In this document: one piece after another, positions 8,016 through 16,402 of the stretch
How positions within the stretch are numbered: position 1 is the first letter of the stretch
How the letters are laid out: the number at the start of each line of letters is the position of its first letter
NCBI RefSeq assembly: GCF_048548695.1
Contig: NZ_JBLYIF010000020.1
Reading direction: 5' to 3' (one strand)
Source: Neptuniibacter sp048548695
Lineage (GTDB): Bacteria; Pseudomonadota; Gammaproteobacteria; Pseudomonadales; Balneatricaceae
DNA: 37,461 bases
The notes under the pieces: model-generated
Seen by the model: the letters and a program-made list of their open reading frames with translations, nothing else
Databases searched by the model: none
What the model was told of the DNA's origin: nothing
Made by a program: the position numbers and the translations under genes

Positions 8016-8864
8016 TTAACCGTAACGACCGGTGATGTAATCTTCGGTCTGCTTTTTATCCGGATTGGTGAACAGTGCATCGGTGGCACCAAACTCAATC
8101 AGATCTCCCATGTACATAAAGGCGGTGTAATCGGAGACTCGTGCCGCCTGCTGCATGTTGTGAGTCACGATCACGATGGTGAAATCCTTTTTCAGTTCGT
8201 GGATCAGCTCTTCGATCTTCAATGTGGAGATTGGGTCCAGTGCCGACGCCGGCTCATCCAGTAGCAAAACTTCCGGCTTCACTGCGATGGTACGGGCAAT
8301 CACCAGACGCTGCTGCTGGCCACCGGACATGCCTAATGCGCTTTCATGCAGGCGGTCTTTTACTTCATCCCATAGTGCCGCAGAACGCAGTGCCCACTCG
8401 ACGGTTTCATCCAGTACCCGTTTCTTGTTGATGCCCTGAATGCGCAGGCCGTAAGCGACGTTTTCATAGATCGATTTCGGGAACGGATTGGGTTTCTGGA
8501 ATACCATGCCAACCCGGCGTCTCAGCTCCGCGATATCGACGCCGCGGTCATAGATATTGGCATCTTCCAGCATGATCTGGCCGGTGATATGACAATCGTC
8601 GACTAGATCATTCATACGGTTAAAGCAGCGCAGCAGCGTTGATTTACCGCAACCGGACGGGCCGATAAAAGCGGTTACGCGGTGCTTGGGAATCTGCATA
8701 TCGATGCCATGCAACGCTTCATTGTCGCCATAGCAAAGGCGCAGATCTTTGACTTCCAGCGCCAGGGTTTCATCCGCCAGGTCCAGGGTGCGTTTATCGC
8801 GCTGCATGGACGCAATATCAATGGCATGAGTTTTTACTTCACCGGTCATGTTAGATACCTTCAT
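8016..8864 (-). CDS. pstB: Phosphate ABC transporter ATP-binding protein PstB
   Basis: Encodes 282 residues. This cytoplasmic ATPase drives phosphate import through PstC and PstA. Walker A is GPSGCGKS (68-75), the Q-loop lies in VFQKPNPFPKS, the signature is MSGGQQQR (about 179-186) and Walker B is VLLLDEPASALDP, followed by the switch His in VTHNMQQ. These are hallmark PstB residues. ATG 8864 is used here; the in-frame ATG at 8849 has an AAGG at a fair distance and could be the true start, since the first 30 or so residues are outside the conserved domain. It lies 17 bases after pstA. Confidence 0.97.
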   Translation of the reverse strand: MKVSNMTGEVKTHAIDIASMQRDKRTLDLADETLALEVKDLRLCYGDNEALHGIDMQIPKHRVTAFIGPSGCGKSTLLRCFNRMNDLVDDCHITGQIMLEDANIYDRGVDIAELRRRVGMVFQKPNPFPKSIYENVAYGLRIQGINKKRVLDETVEWALRSAALWDEVKDRLHESALGMSGGQQQRLVIARTIAVKPEVLLLDEPASALDPISTLKIEELIHELKKDFTIVIVTHNMQQAARVSDYTAFMYMGDLIEFGATDALFTNPDKKQTEDYITGRYG

Positions 8865-8881
8865 TGTTCGGTCCGACTCCG

Positions 8882-10570
8882 TTACATTTCAAGCGCTTTG
8901 TATTTTTCACGCAGATGGTTGCGGATTGCGATAGCTGATAGGTTCAGCAGGGCAATCACCGCTACCAGCAGCAGCGCAGTTGCGTAAACCAGCGGCCGGG
9001 CCGCTTCAACATTGGGGCTTTGGAAGCCCACATCATAGATGTGGAAGCCCAAGTGCATAAATTTTTGATCCAGATGCAGGAATGGGTAGTTGCCATCCAG
9101 CGGCAGGCTGGGCGCCAGTTTGACTACGCCGACCAGCATTAGAGGTGCGACTTCACCGGCAGCACGGGCAATCGCCAGAATCACACCGGTCATGATGGCC
9201 GGGCTGGCCATGGGAATCACCACCTTCATCAGGGTTTCAAATTTGGTCGCCCCCAGTGCCAGTGAGCCTTCGCGAATCGCCCGCGGAATACGGGTCAGCC
9301 CCTCTTCGGTGGCGACAATCACGACCGGCAGCGTCAGCAGTGCCAGGGTAATGGAAGCCCACATCAGGCCGGGAGTACCGAAGGTCGGCGAGGGTTTGGC
9401 GGCGGCAAAAAAAGCATCGTCTATGTGTCCACCCAGGAAGTAGACAAAGAAACCCAAACCAAATACACCGTAGACAATTGAGGGTACGCCCGCCAGATTG
9501 TTCACCGCAATACGAATCACTCGGGTGATAAAACCCTGTTTGGCATATTCACGCAGGTAGACGGCTGCAATCACGCCAAACGGCGTCACGATGACCGACA
9601 TGATGATTACCATCAGGACGGTACCGAAGATCGCCGGGAAGATACCCCCTTCAGTATTGGCCTCGCGGGGTTCGTCACTGACAAACTCCCACAGCTTGGC
9701 CGCATAATGTGTCAGCTTGTTGCCGACATGCATGTCATTAGGCAGGAAGGCGCGCACGACTGAGGATAAGCGGAATTCAACCATGTTTCCGTTGGCAATT
9801 TCCGCCACCACACTGTCGCGGTTGATGGCGTTGTATAGATCTAGCAGCTCGGTCTGCAAGTGTTGATAATCGGCATCCAGTTCCTGGCGACGATCGGCAA
9901 TCTCCTGCAGGCGCTGTGGGTCGTTAATGCCCTTCAGCTCAAGCGAACGTTCTTTAAGGCGCAGGCGCTCCAACTCGTAGTTGATGGCACCGATATCACC
10001 CTTTTCGATTGCTTTGATTTGATCGTAAATGCCCAGAGCGCGTTCAATGCGCTGCTGGAACTGTTGCCACAACTCAGTATATTCGGCGGTTTTTTCATAG
10101 CCGTCATATTGAGCGACCAAGTTGCCATCTTCTTTCAGGCCGCGTAAGTAGCCGTAAAAATTACCCCATTCGCGACGCTCTGCTGCAAACAGCATCTCAG
10201 GTTGCGACATATCAGACAGGTGAGCATCCAGTACCCAGATAAAGTCGGTACCGCCATGGTCTCGGTTACCGATTTTTATCAAGGTGCGTGGCATTTCGAG
10301 CACGCCCTCTGGTACCTGTACACCGCTATCGCGCAACTGCTCGGCAGAGATGAGCTTGGTCTGCACCCGCTCACCTACCAGGCGAGTGGTATTGCCATTT
10401 TGGTTGTAGTTGGCCTGATAAATATCAGCGGGCCAGAAGTGTCCCAAACCACGTACCGCGATCAGCGACAGTAGACCGACCACCATGATCAGCGAGATAG
10501 CCACCGCCCCGGCATTCAGCCAGACCCAGGGTGCGCCGGATTTGGTCCATTCAGAAAAAGAGTAACGCAT
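8882..10570 (-). CDS. pstA: Phosphate ABC transporter permease PstA (long form)
   Basis: Encodes 562 residues, nearly twice the 296 of E. coli PstA. The permease domain is C-terminal (about 310-562), with six hydrophobic segments and the EAA loop (EGSLALGATKFETLMKVVIP) that contacts PstB. The N-terminus has one transmembrane segment (about 17-40) followed by a large, mainly periplasmic insert (about 45-305) with a strongly helical, charged region at about 165-245 that looks like a coiled coil. Such long PstA forms are known in Pseudomonas and Vibrio relatives. ATG 10570 is preferred over the adjacent TTG, with GAGGA 8 bases upstream. Operon partners are pstC, pstB and phoU. Confidence 0.94.
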   Translation of the reverse strand: MRYSFSEWTKSGAPWVWLNAGAVAISLIMVVGLLSLIAVRGLGHFWPADIYQANYNQNGNTTRLVGERVQTKLISAEQLRDSGVQVPEGVLEMPRTLIKIGNRDHGGTDFIWVLDAHLSDMSQPEMLFAAERREWGNFYGYLRGLKEDGNLVAQYDGYEKTAEYTELWQQFQQRIERALGIYDQIKAIEKGDIGAINYELERLRLKERSLELKGINDPQRLQEIADRRQELDADYQHLQTELLDLYNAINRDSVVAEIANGNMVEFRLSSVVRAFLPNDMHVGNKLTHYAAKLWEFVSDEPREANTEGGIFPAIFGTVLMVIIMSVIVTPFGVIAAVYLREYAKQGFITRVIRIAVNNLAGVPSIVYGVFGLGFFVYFLGGHIDDAFFAAAKPSPTFGTPGLMWASITLALLTLPVVIVATEEGLTRIPRAIREGSLALGATKFETLMKVVIPMASPAIMTGVILAIARAAGEVAPLMLVGVVKLAPSLPLDGNYPFLHLDQKFMHLGFHIYDVGFQSPNVEAARPLVYATALLLVAVIALLNLSAIAIRNHLREKYKALEM

Positions 10571-10595
10571 CAATCCAATCCTCAGTCACACAGGG

Positions 10596-12869
10596 TTACA
10601 GTGAGCCATATTTCTTGCGCAGGCGCTGGCGGACGGTTTCGGCTATCGTATTCACCACAAAGGTGAACAGGAAGAGCACGAATGCTGCCAGGAATAGAAT
10701 CCGGAAGTGGGTACTGTCGACTTCAGATTCTGGCATCTCTACCGCAATATTGGCTGCCAGGGTGCGCATCCCTTCAAAGATGTTGGCATCCATGATGGGG
10801 GTATTACCGGTCGCCATCAGGACAATCATGGTTTCCCCCACCGCACGACCCATACCGATCATCACGGCAGAGAAAATACCCGGACTGGCGGTCGGCATGA
10901 CGACCCGCACCAGGGTTTGCCAGGGTGTTGCCCCCAGCGCCAGTGAGCCATAAGACAGATGCTTCGGCACAGCGAAAATGGCGTCTTCCGTGATGGAGAA
11001 GATGGTTGGAATAACCGCAAAACCCATGGCGAGACCTACCACCAGCGCATTACGCTGATCGTAAGGAATACCCAGCTCGTTGGTGACCCAGTAACGCATC
11101 TCGGTACCAAACAGCACTTGTTCAATGCCGGGAGCAATCCAGAAGCTGAACATGGTTGCCAGCATCACCACTGGAATCAACAGCGCAGCATCCCAGCCCT
11201 CTGGAATCAGGTAGCGCAGGGTTTTTGGCGCATTGGCCCAGGCAAAGGCAAAGCCAAGGATAGAGGCCGGAACCACCAGCAAGGTGACAAAGATGCCCGC
11301 CAGGTTTACCTCGATAAACGGTGCCAGCCATAAACCAGCCAAGAACCCGAGGATGACCGTGGGCAGTGCCTCCATTAACTCGATGAAGGGTTTTACCTTG
11401 CGGCGCATCGACGGCACCATAAAGTAGGCGGTGTAGATTGCACCACAAATCGCCAGCGGCGTTGCCAGCAGCATGGCGTAAAATGCGGCTTTCAAGGTGC
11501 CAAATGCCAGCGGCATCAGGCTGTATTTAGGTTCGAAATCGTTGTTAGAGGCAGAGGACTGCCAGATAAACTCTGGCTCTTCATAGCCTTCGTACCAGAC
11601 CTTTTCCCACAGCGCACTCCAGGAAACTTCCGGATGCTCATTGTGGATCTGCCACAGCGAGACCATGCCATCCTGTTCCAGCAACAACGCATCAGAACGG
11701 GGCGACAGAGCGGATTGCTGAGCACCACGTTGCAGGATCTGCTCACTCATAGAGGTACGCGCGGCAGTGGTGTTGTAAAAGTCGATCTGACCCAGCTGGT
11801 TCAGGGTGATAAAACCTTTACGACGATGCTCTAGAGCGATGGTGCTGATACTGGAGTTATGGGCGCTAAAACTGCGTACCTTGGTTAATTGCCAGGCATT
11901 GTTTTCATCACGTACCAAAAACCACTGGGAGATGGTGCCCTGATCATCGCCGACGAGGAGCGAGTTGCCACCCAGCAGCAGTCGGAAGTCGGTGATACGG
12001 CCCTTGCTGGCCTCGATCACCTGGCTCACATCAGCGCCGTTACCGGTTTCCAGCTCTACCACAGCCAGTTTGTTTTTCGGCCCCGCCACCAGCAGCCAGT
12101 GCTGATCCGGAGTCAGTTGCAATCGGGTCGCCTGCAGGCCAATGCTGGGCAGGGTGCTGGTAGTGATATCGACTTCGATTTCTTCAGTGATCAGATTTTC
12201 CGTCAGGATCAGACGGGTACTGCTCAATTGCTCCTGGGTGCCACCAATCAGTGCCCAGTTTTCTTCATAACCATTCAGCGCCAGAACTTCGAGCGGCAGA
12301 TCACTGACGTTGATCGGTTCAGCACCGAATGGGTACTCAATGCGTGGGGTAATTACCCGCACACCGTTCGGATAAGTGGACTTATAAGCATGTTTGTACA
12401 CCAGTGCCTGACCATTACTCAGACCAAGCGCGAAGGTGTTGCTGTTGTCGGATGCCAGAGCAAAACTGGTAATGTTGGTGTCTAGCGGCAGCTCAGCTGT
12501 CACCTTGTCGATGACCTTGCCAGAGCGGGAATCAAAGAACACCATCTGCCCTTGATCCGTTACCCGTAGACCAATCCGGACCTGTTCTTCCAACGCCAGA
12601 TACAGGGTTTTCCCTTCGCCGGGGACGGCATAGGGTTGCACTTCTGCATCCTGTTCCTGCCAAGGCTCAATGCTGGCTGACTGAAACAGCGGCAATACTT
12701 CATACAGAAGGTAGAAAAAGATCAGCAGGATAGCAACGATGACGCTGATACCCCCAAACGCGATACCGCCAGAGGCGATTTTGTCTTTCAAGGCGCGCAG
12801 GTTACGGTGCCGCCGGGCGCTACCTGAATTGAAGTTCAGATCAGGTGCTGTAAGTTTTTCTGAGCTCAT
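10596..12869 (-). CDS. pstC: Phosphate ABC transporter permease PstC (long form)
   Basis: Encodes 757 residues, over twice E. coli PstC (319). One N-terminal transmembrane segment (about 33-57) is followed by a long extracytoplasmic domain (about 60-440), rich in beta-type repeats such as LLVAGPKNKLAVVELETG and LLVGDDQGTISQWF, which suggests a propeller-like fold. The C-terminal permease domain (about 450-757) has the segment EALPTVILGFLAG and the EAA loop GSLALGATPWQTLVRVVMP. It forms the membrane channel with PstA. ATG 12869 is chosen; an in-frame TTG at 12884 is an alternative. It is first in pstC-pstA-pstB-phoU and is preceded by its own Pho box. Confidence 0.93.
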   Translation of the reverse strand: MSSEKLTAPDLNFNSGSARRHRNLRALKDKIASGGIAFGGISVIVAILLIFFYLLYEVLPLFQSASIEPWQEQDAEVQPYAVPGEGKTLYLALEEQVRIGLRVTDQGQMVFFDSRSGKVIDKVTAELPLDTNITSFALASDNSNTFALGLSNGQALVYKHAYKSTYPNGVRVITPRIEYPFGAEPINVSDLPLEVLALNGYEENWALIGGTQEQLSSTRLILTENLITEEIEVDITTSTLPSIGLQATRLQLTPDQHWLLVAGPKNKLAVVELETGNGADVSQVIEASKGRITDFRLLLGGNSLLVGDDQGTISQWFLVRDENNAWQLTKVRSFSAHNSSISTIALEHRRKGFITLNQLGQIDFYNTTAARTSMSEQILQRGAQQSALSPRSDALLLEQDGMVSLWQIHNEHPEVSWSALWEKVWYEGYEEPEFIWQSSASNNDFEPKYSLMPLAFGTLKAAFYAMLLATPLAICGAIYTAYFMVPSMRRKVKPFIELMEALPTVILGFLAGLWLAPFIEVNLAGIFVTLLVVPASILGFAFAWANAPKTLRYLIPEGWDAALLIPVVMLATMFSFWIAPGIEQVLFGTEMRYWVTNELGIPYDQRNALVVGLAMGFAVIPTIFSITEDAIFAVPKHLSYGSLALGATPWQTLVRVVMPTASPGIFSAVMIGMGRAVGETMIVLMATGNTPIMDANIFEGMRTLAANIAVEMPESEVDSTHFRILFLAAFVLFLFTFVVNTIAETVRQRLRKKYGSL

Positions 12870-12908
12870 AACGCGGGAGTCCAAGAGGGCTGGCCTAGTT
12901 TGGGCGCT

Positions 12909-12942
12909 AGAATATTACGTGTTTGTTACAGCATTGTGACAA
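12909..12942 (-). promoter_or_regulatory. Pho box and -10 element of the pstC promoter
   Basis: On the minus strand, 12942-12925 reads TTGTCACAATGCTGTAAC, i.e. half sites TTGTCAC and CTGTAAC separated by 4 bases. Ten bases later comes TATTCT (12914-12909) as the -10. The box lies inside an inverted repeat (12918-12947, arms CGTGTTTGT and ACAAACACG). It sits between the pstS terminator and pstC and would give pstCAB-phoU a promoter separate from pstS. Confidence 0.75.
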
Positions 12943-12950
12943 ACACGCAG

Positions 12951-12980
12951 AAACAAAACAGGGGAGCCGAAGCTCCCCTG
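12951..12980 (-). terminator. Rho-independent terminator after pstS
   Basis: On the minus strand a 9-bp GC-rich stem (CAGGGGAGC with GCTCCCCTG, 12980-12959) has the very stable loop UUCG and is followed by TTTTGTTT (12958-12951). It lies 19 bases after the pstS stop and should reduce read-through from the abundant pstS message into pstCAB-phoU. Confidence 0.9.
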
Positions 12981-12998
12981 AATACCGGTGCTGCAGGG

Positions 12999-13970
12999 TT
13001 ACATGCCCAGTGCTTTCATCTGCTTTTCAACCACAGAGGCTGGCAGTGGGATGTAGCCATCTTTAACAACGACTTCTTGACCGACTTTAGACATCACCAT
13101 CTTCAGGAACTCTCGATCCAGAGGTGACAGAGCCTGACCTGGCTTCTTGTTGACGTAGACATACAGAGAGCGCGCCAGTGGGTAAGTACCATTCAGAGCG
13201 TTTTCCGGAGTCGCTTCTACGAAGTCAGTCCCCGCTTTTTTGGTCAGCGGCAGAGCACGTACAGAGGCAGTTTTGTAACCGATACCGGAGTAACCGATTG
13301 CGTTCAGTGTGGTGGACACAGACTGTACCACTGACGCAGAACCTGGCTGCTCATTCACGTTGTTTTTGAAGTCGCCTTTACACAGCGCTTTCTTCTTGAA
13401 GTAACCGTAAGTGCCGGATACTGAGTTACGACCGAACAGCTGCACGGATTTGTCGGCCAGTGCACCAGTGACACCTACCTGACCCCAGGTAGAAGCATCT
13501 TCAGCAGCGCCACACTTACGGGTAGAAGAGAAGATAGCGTCGACCTGAGGAATCGTCAGGCCAGCAATTGGGTTGTCTTTGTGTACAAACACCGCCAGCG
13601 CATCGATGGCAACGGCTACAGGCGTCGGTTTGTAACCATATTTTTTCTCGAATGCTTCAATCTCTTTGTCCTTCATTTTACGCGACATAGGACCGATGTT
13701 TGAGGTGCCTTCCGTCAGCGCTGGTGGTGCAGTAGAAGAACCGGCAGCCTGGATCTGTACGTTTACATTCGGGTAGTTACGTTTGAACTCTTCAGCCCAC
13801 AACGTCATCAGGTTAGCCAGGGTGTCAGAGCCTACGCTGGACAGGTTACCTGATACGCCAGAAGCCTTTTCGTATACTGGCAGGTTAGGGTCCAGCTGAT
13901 CAGAAGCCTGAGCGGTGACACATGCAGCAGACAGTGCTACTGCAGCAAAAATCTTCTTCATTGGTTTCAT
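12999..13970 (-). CDS. pstS: Periplasmic phosphate-binding protein PstS
   Basis: Encodes 323 residues. It captures inorganic phosphate in the periplasm and delivers it to PstCA. A clear signal peptide ends at about residue 22 (AQA before SDQ). Phosphate-ligand segments are recognisable: GSDTLANL, AAGSSTAPPAL, IGPMSRKM and GRNSVSGTYGYF. There is a tyrosine-rich, lysine-rich middle. The start is ATG 13970, with GGAG 6 bases upstream, rather than the second Met. Upstream is a textbook Pho box; downstream is a strong terminator. Confidence 0.96.
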   Translation of the reverse strand: MKPMKKIFAAVALSAACVTAQASDQLDPNLPVYEKASGVSGNLSSVGSDTLANLMTLWAEEFKRNYPNVNVQIQAAGSSTAPPALTEGTSNIGPMSRKMKDKEIEAFEKKYGYKPTPVAVAIDALAVFVHKDNPIAGLTIPQVDAIFSSTRKCGAAEDASTWGQVGVTGALADKSVQLFGRNSVSGTYGYFKKKALCKGDFKNNVNEQPGSASVVQSVSTTLNAIGYSGIGYKTASVRALPLTKKAGTDFVEATPENALNGTYPLARSLYVYVNKKPGQALSPLDREFLKMVMSKVGQEVVVKDGYIPLPASVVEKQMKALGM

Positions 13971-14012
13971 GTCGAACTCCAGTTTGTTCGTTTAAGTACG
14001 TCAATGGCGGCC

Positions 14013-14046
14013 ACTATACGGAGCCAAGATGACAGTAATGTGACAT
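14013..14046 (-). promoter_or_regulatory. Pho box and -10 element of the pstS promoter
   Basis: On the minus strand, 14046-14029 reads ATGTCACATTACTGTCAT: half sites ATGTCAC and CTGTCAT with a 4-base A/T spacer, close to perfect consensus. Ten bases later is TATAGT (14018-14013), a good -10. No -35 is present, as expected for PhoB-dependent promoters. The box starts 15 bases after the stop of the upstream gene. Confidence 0.88.
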
Positions 14047-14060
14047 GAAAATGCGTTTTT

Positions 14061-15290
14061 TCAGGCGAAAAACCAGTAGCCCACAGCGATTGCGGCGATG
14101 ATGCCGGCTAGGTCAGCGGTGAGGCCGCAGGCAATGGCATGTCGGGTATGACGAATGCCTACAGCGCCGAAATATACTGCCAGCACATAGAAGGTGGTCT
14201 CGGTGGATCCCTGTATCACTGAAGCGAGGTAGGCGGCGAAGGAATCCACGCCATGGCTATGCATGGTTTCCAGCATCATGGCGCGGGCCCCCGAACCTGA
14301 GAAGGGTTTCATAATGGCGGTGGGCAGTGCATCGGCAAACCGGGTATCCATGCCCAGCGCAGCGACCCCTTCGCGTAATAACCAGATCAGGCCGTCCAGG
14401 GCGCCGCTGGCACGCAGCACACCAATCGCTACCAGCATTGCTAGCAGGTACGGAATAATCGTGATGGCGACCTCAAAACCCTGTTTAGCCCCTTCGATAA
14501 ACTGCTCATATACATTGACCTTGCGCCAGTGGGCCAGCAATAGAAAGCCGATGATGGCACTGAAAATCAGCAGATTCCCGGTGAGACTGGACTGGCGTTG
14601 GAGCTCGTCTGCCCCTAGGGTGGAAAAGTAGCCAATAAAGGCCAGTAACAGGGCGACAAAGCCACCTAAATAAAGCAATACGGTGCGTTGTAGCAGGTTG
14701 ATTCGTTGTACCAGACTGACCGCCAGCAAACCTGCCAAGGTGGAGCAGCTGGTGGCGATCAGTATTGGAATAAACACCGAGGTTGGATCAGCGGCACCTT
14801 GCTGCGCTCGGTATAGAAAAATAGTGATGGGAAACAGGGTCACAGATGAGGTATTCAGCACCAGAAATAGAATCTGGGCATTGCTGGCCGTGTGTTTGTG
14901 CGGGTTGAGTTGCTGCAGGTCCTGCATCGCTTTCAGGCCCAATGGGGTCGCGGCATTGTCCAACCCCAGCATATTCGCCGACAGGTTCATGGTCATGGAG
15001 CCAATCGCCGGATGGCCCTTGGGCAGTTCCGGCATTAACCGGGTAAATAGGGGGGTGACCGCCAGTGCTAGCTTATCTACCAGACCGGAGGCTTCGGCCA
15101 GCTTCATCATCCCTAGCCAGAAGGCAAGGGTGCCTATCAGGCCAATGGCCAACTCTACAGTGAGTGCCGACATATCAAAGGTGGCCTGTACCAACTGCTG
15201 GAAGATGCCAGCATTATCCAGCCATAACCACTGATACAGTGCCGCGGCGAAGGCAGCCAGGAAAAAGCTAAGCCATAATCGGTGCAGCAT
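14061..15290 (-). CDS. SpmA/SpmB-like nucleoside-recognition (Gate) domain membrane protein
   Basis: Encodes 409 residues with many hydrophobic segments. It consists of two related halves corresponding to spore maturation proteins SpmA (about 30-210) and SpmB (about 250-409) fused in one chain, an arrangement known in many non-sporulating Gammaproteobacteria. Conserved elements are MNLSANMLGLDNAATPLGLKAM split across the first half, LNTSSVTLFPITI, and in the second half KPFSGSGARAMM and IQGSTETTFYVLAVYFG. The transported substrate is not established. ATG 15290 with AAGGG upstream is preferred; an in-frame TTG at 15371 would add 27 residues lacking family character. It precedes pstS but is separated by the pstS promoter. 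Confidence 0.85.
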   Translation of the reverse strand: MLHRLWLSFFLAAFAAALYQWLWLDNAGIFQQLVQATFDMSALTVELAIGLIGTLAFWLGMMKLAEASGLVDKLALAVTPLFTRLMPELPKGHPAIGSMTMNLSANMLGLDNAATPLGLKAMQDLQQLNPHKHTASNAQILFLVLNTSSVTLFPITIFLYRAQQGAADPTSVFIPILIATSCSTLAGLLAVSLVQRINLLQRTVLLYLGGFVALLLAFIGYFSTLGADELQRQSSLTGNLLIFSAIIGFLLLAHWRKVNVYEQFIEGAKQGFEVAITIIPYLLAMLVAIGVLRASGALDGLIWLLREGVAALGMDTRFADALPTAIMKPFSGSGARAMMLETMHSHGVDSFAAYLASVIQGSTETTFYVLAVYFGAVGIRHTRHAIACGLTADLAGIIAAIAVGYWFFA

Positions 15291-15345
15291 GGGTTCCCTT
15301 CGTATGCAATTATCTGGAACAGGCTGAGCCATCATAGCAAGTATG

Positions 15346-15378
15346 ACCGGGTTTGGGAGTGGCTTGGCCAAACCCGGT
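15346..15378 (-). terminator. Inverted repeat, probable terminator after the SnoaL-type gene
   Basis: A perfect 11-bp inverted repeat (ACCGGGTTTGG at 15346-15356, CCAAACCCGGT at 15368-15378) encloses an 11-base loop. It lies 17 bases after the minus-strand SnoaL gene stop at 15395. The minus-strand flank lacks a good U-run, so termination efficiency is doubtful. Confidence 0.5.
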
Positions 15379-15394
15379 GATGTTTTGTTGCGGT

Positions 15395-16258
15395 TTAGAA
15401 TTTGCCGTTGTTATTTAGCCACTCTGACTGGGGAGGGATTGTCTCAATGGTATCCCAGTGCTCTACGATTCTGCCATCGGCTACCCGGAACAGATCGTAA
15501 TAGGCTGTCGGGTTACCAGCATAGTTACCTTCACTGACCGTGAGCACAAAGTTGCCTTCGCCCAGCAGCATATGCATCTGGTGGTATTCTAGGGTTATGC
15601 CTTGCTCTGCCAGTGCTGCAAATGCTGTTGCTAGCCCGGCAAGGCCATCGCCAATCATCGGGTTGTGCTGTAAGTAGTGATCGCCATCAATATATTGCGG
15701 CAGTTTATCCAGTTGCTGGTTGATCAGTACGTCATTAACAAAGTTGCGTACTAGCACTTTGTTGCTATCAGTTTGTTGCAGGTCTGACAGTTCAGTATCG
15801 CCATCAAGCATACTGCGGCCGCTGGGGTTCGCTTCCGTCGGAGTGGGCTGTAGGTTGTCCCAGTGCTCGACGATAAGTCCATTCTCAAAACGGAAGATAT
15901 CAAAGCCGATTTTGGGGCCGAAAAATTCATATTCAGTGTGGCTGAAAACATAGTCGCCATCTTGAAATACGCGGTGGGTATTAACCCGGGCCGAGTCAGG
16001 TGGCAGTGCCTGCAGGAGGTCGGCAAACCCTGTCAGACCATCGCCAACCGCCAGATTGTGCTGGATGTACTTTTCCGGGTTGATGTAGGCGGCGGGCGCA
16101 GGATCGCCGGTTTCGATACTTTTCAGCAGCTCGATGACCTGTTGCTTCTTATTCATGTCTTGTATACCTGTGTCGGTCGCCGCAGTGGCGGGCAGAGAAC
16201 TGAGTAATGTCACGCTGACTAGGGCTGACGTGACCAGAGCGTGGGCTTTGATGTTCAT
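15395..16258 (-). CDS. Secreted tandem SnoaL-like (NTF2-fold) protein
   Basis: Encodes 287 residues. The signal peptide ends at about residue 27 (ATA before ATD). Two homologous SnoaL-type domains follow. The first (about 37-145) contains YIQHNLAVGDGLTGFADL and FDIFRFENGLIVEHWDNLQ. The second (about 165-280) contains YLQHNPMIGDGLAGLATAF and YDLFRVADGRIVEHWDTIE. The repeated HN...GDGL and EHWD motifs are typical of the predicted SnoaL-like group, which binds small hydrophobic ligands. The substrate is unknown. It is divergent from an AraC-type regulator gene 144 bases away, which probably controls it. Confidence 0.85.
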   Translation of the reverse strand: MNIKAHALVTSALVSVTLLSSLPATAATDTGIQDMNKKQQVIELLKSIETGDPAPAAYINPEKYIQHNLAVGDGLTGFADLLQALPPDSARVNTHRVFQDGDYVFSHTEYEFFGPKIGFDIFRFENGLIVEHWDNLQPTPTEANPSGRSMLDGDTELSDLQQTDSNKVLVRNFVNDVLINQQLDKLPQYIDGDHYLQHNPMIGDGLAGLATAFAALAEQGITLEYHQMHMLLGEGNFVLTVSEGNYAGNPTAYYDLFRVADGRIVEHWDTIETIPPQSEWLNNNGKF

Positions 16259-16270
16259 ATAGGGCCTCGA

Positions 16271-16320
16271 TTAAGATCAAAAACGCTTATTTTCGTGTCA
16301 TGGGAAATATGTTTAAGATC
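16271..16320. promoter_or_regulatory. Candidate AraC-type operator: TTAAGATC direct repeats
   Basis: TTAAGATC occurs at 16271-16278 and again at 16313-16320, 42 bases apart (about four helical turns), in the divergent region between the SnoaL gene and the AraC regulator gene. A further GATCAAAA lies at 16371, also present at 16275. AraC proteins usually bind direct half sites on one helix face. This is suggestive only. Confidence 0.3.
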
Positions 16321-16402
16321 TATTGTCCATTTATAACTAGGCTTAACGAGGTTGGATTGCGGCAAACAGTGATCAAAATCGAGCGTTTAAGGGAGATGTT
16401 AG

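Noticed and set aside
11889..12485. 198-codon open frame on the plus strand
   Set aside because: It is antisense to the extracytoplasmic domain of pstC and has no recognisable motif.
16294..16311. Possible Pho box (GTGTCAT-N4-AATATGT) in the SnoaL/AraC intergenic region
   Set aside because: Only the first half site matches, and no -10 stands at the 10-base spacing seen in the three real boxes.
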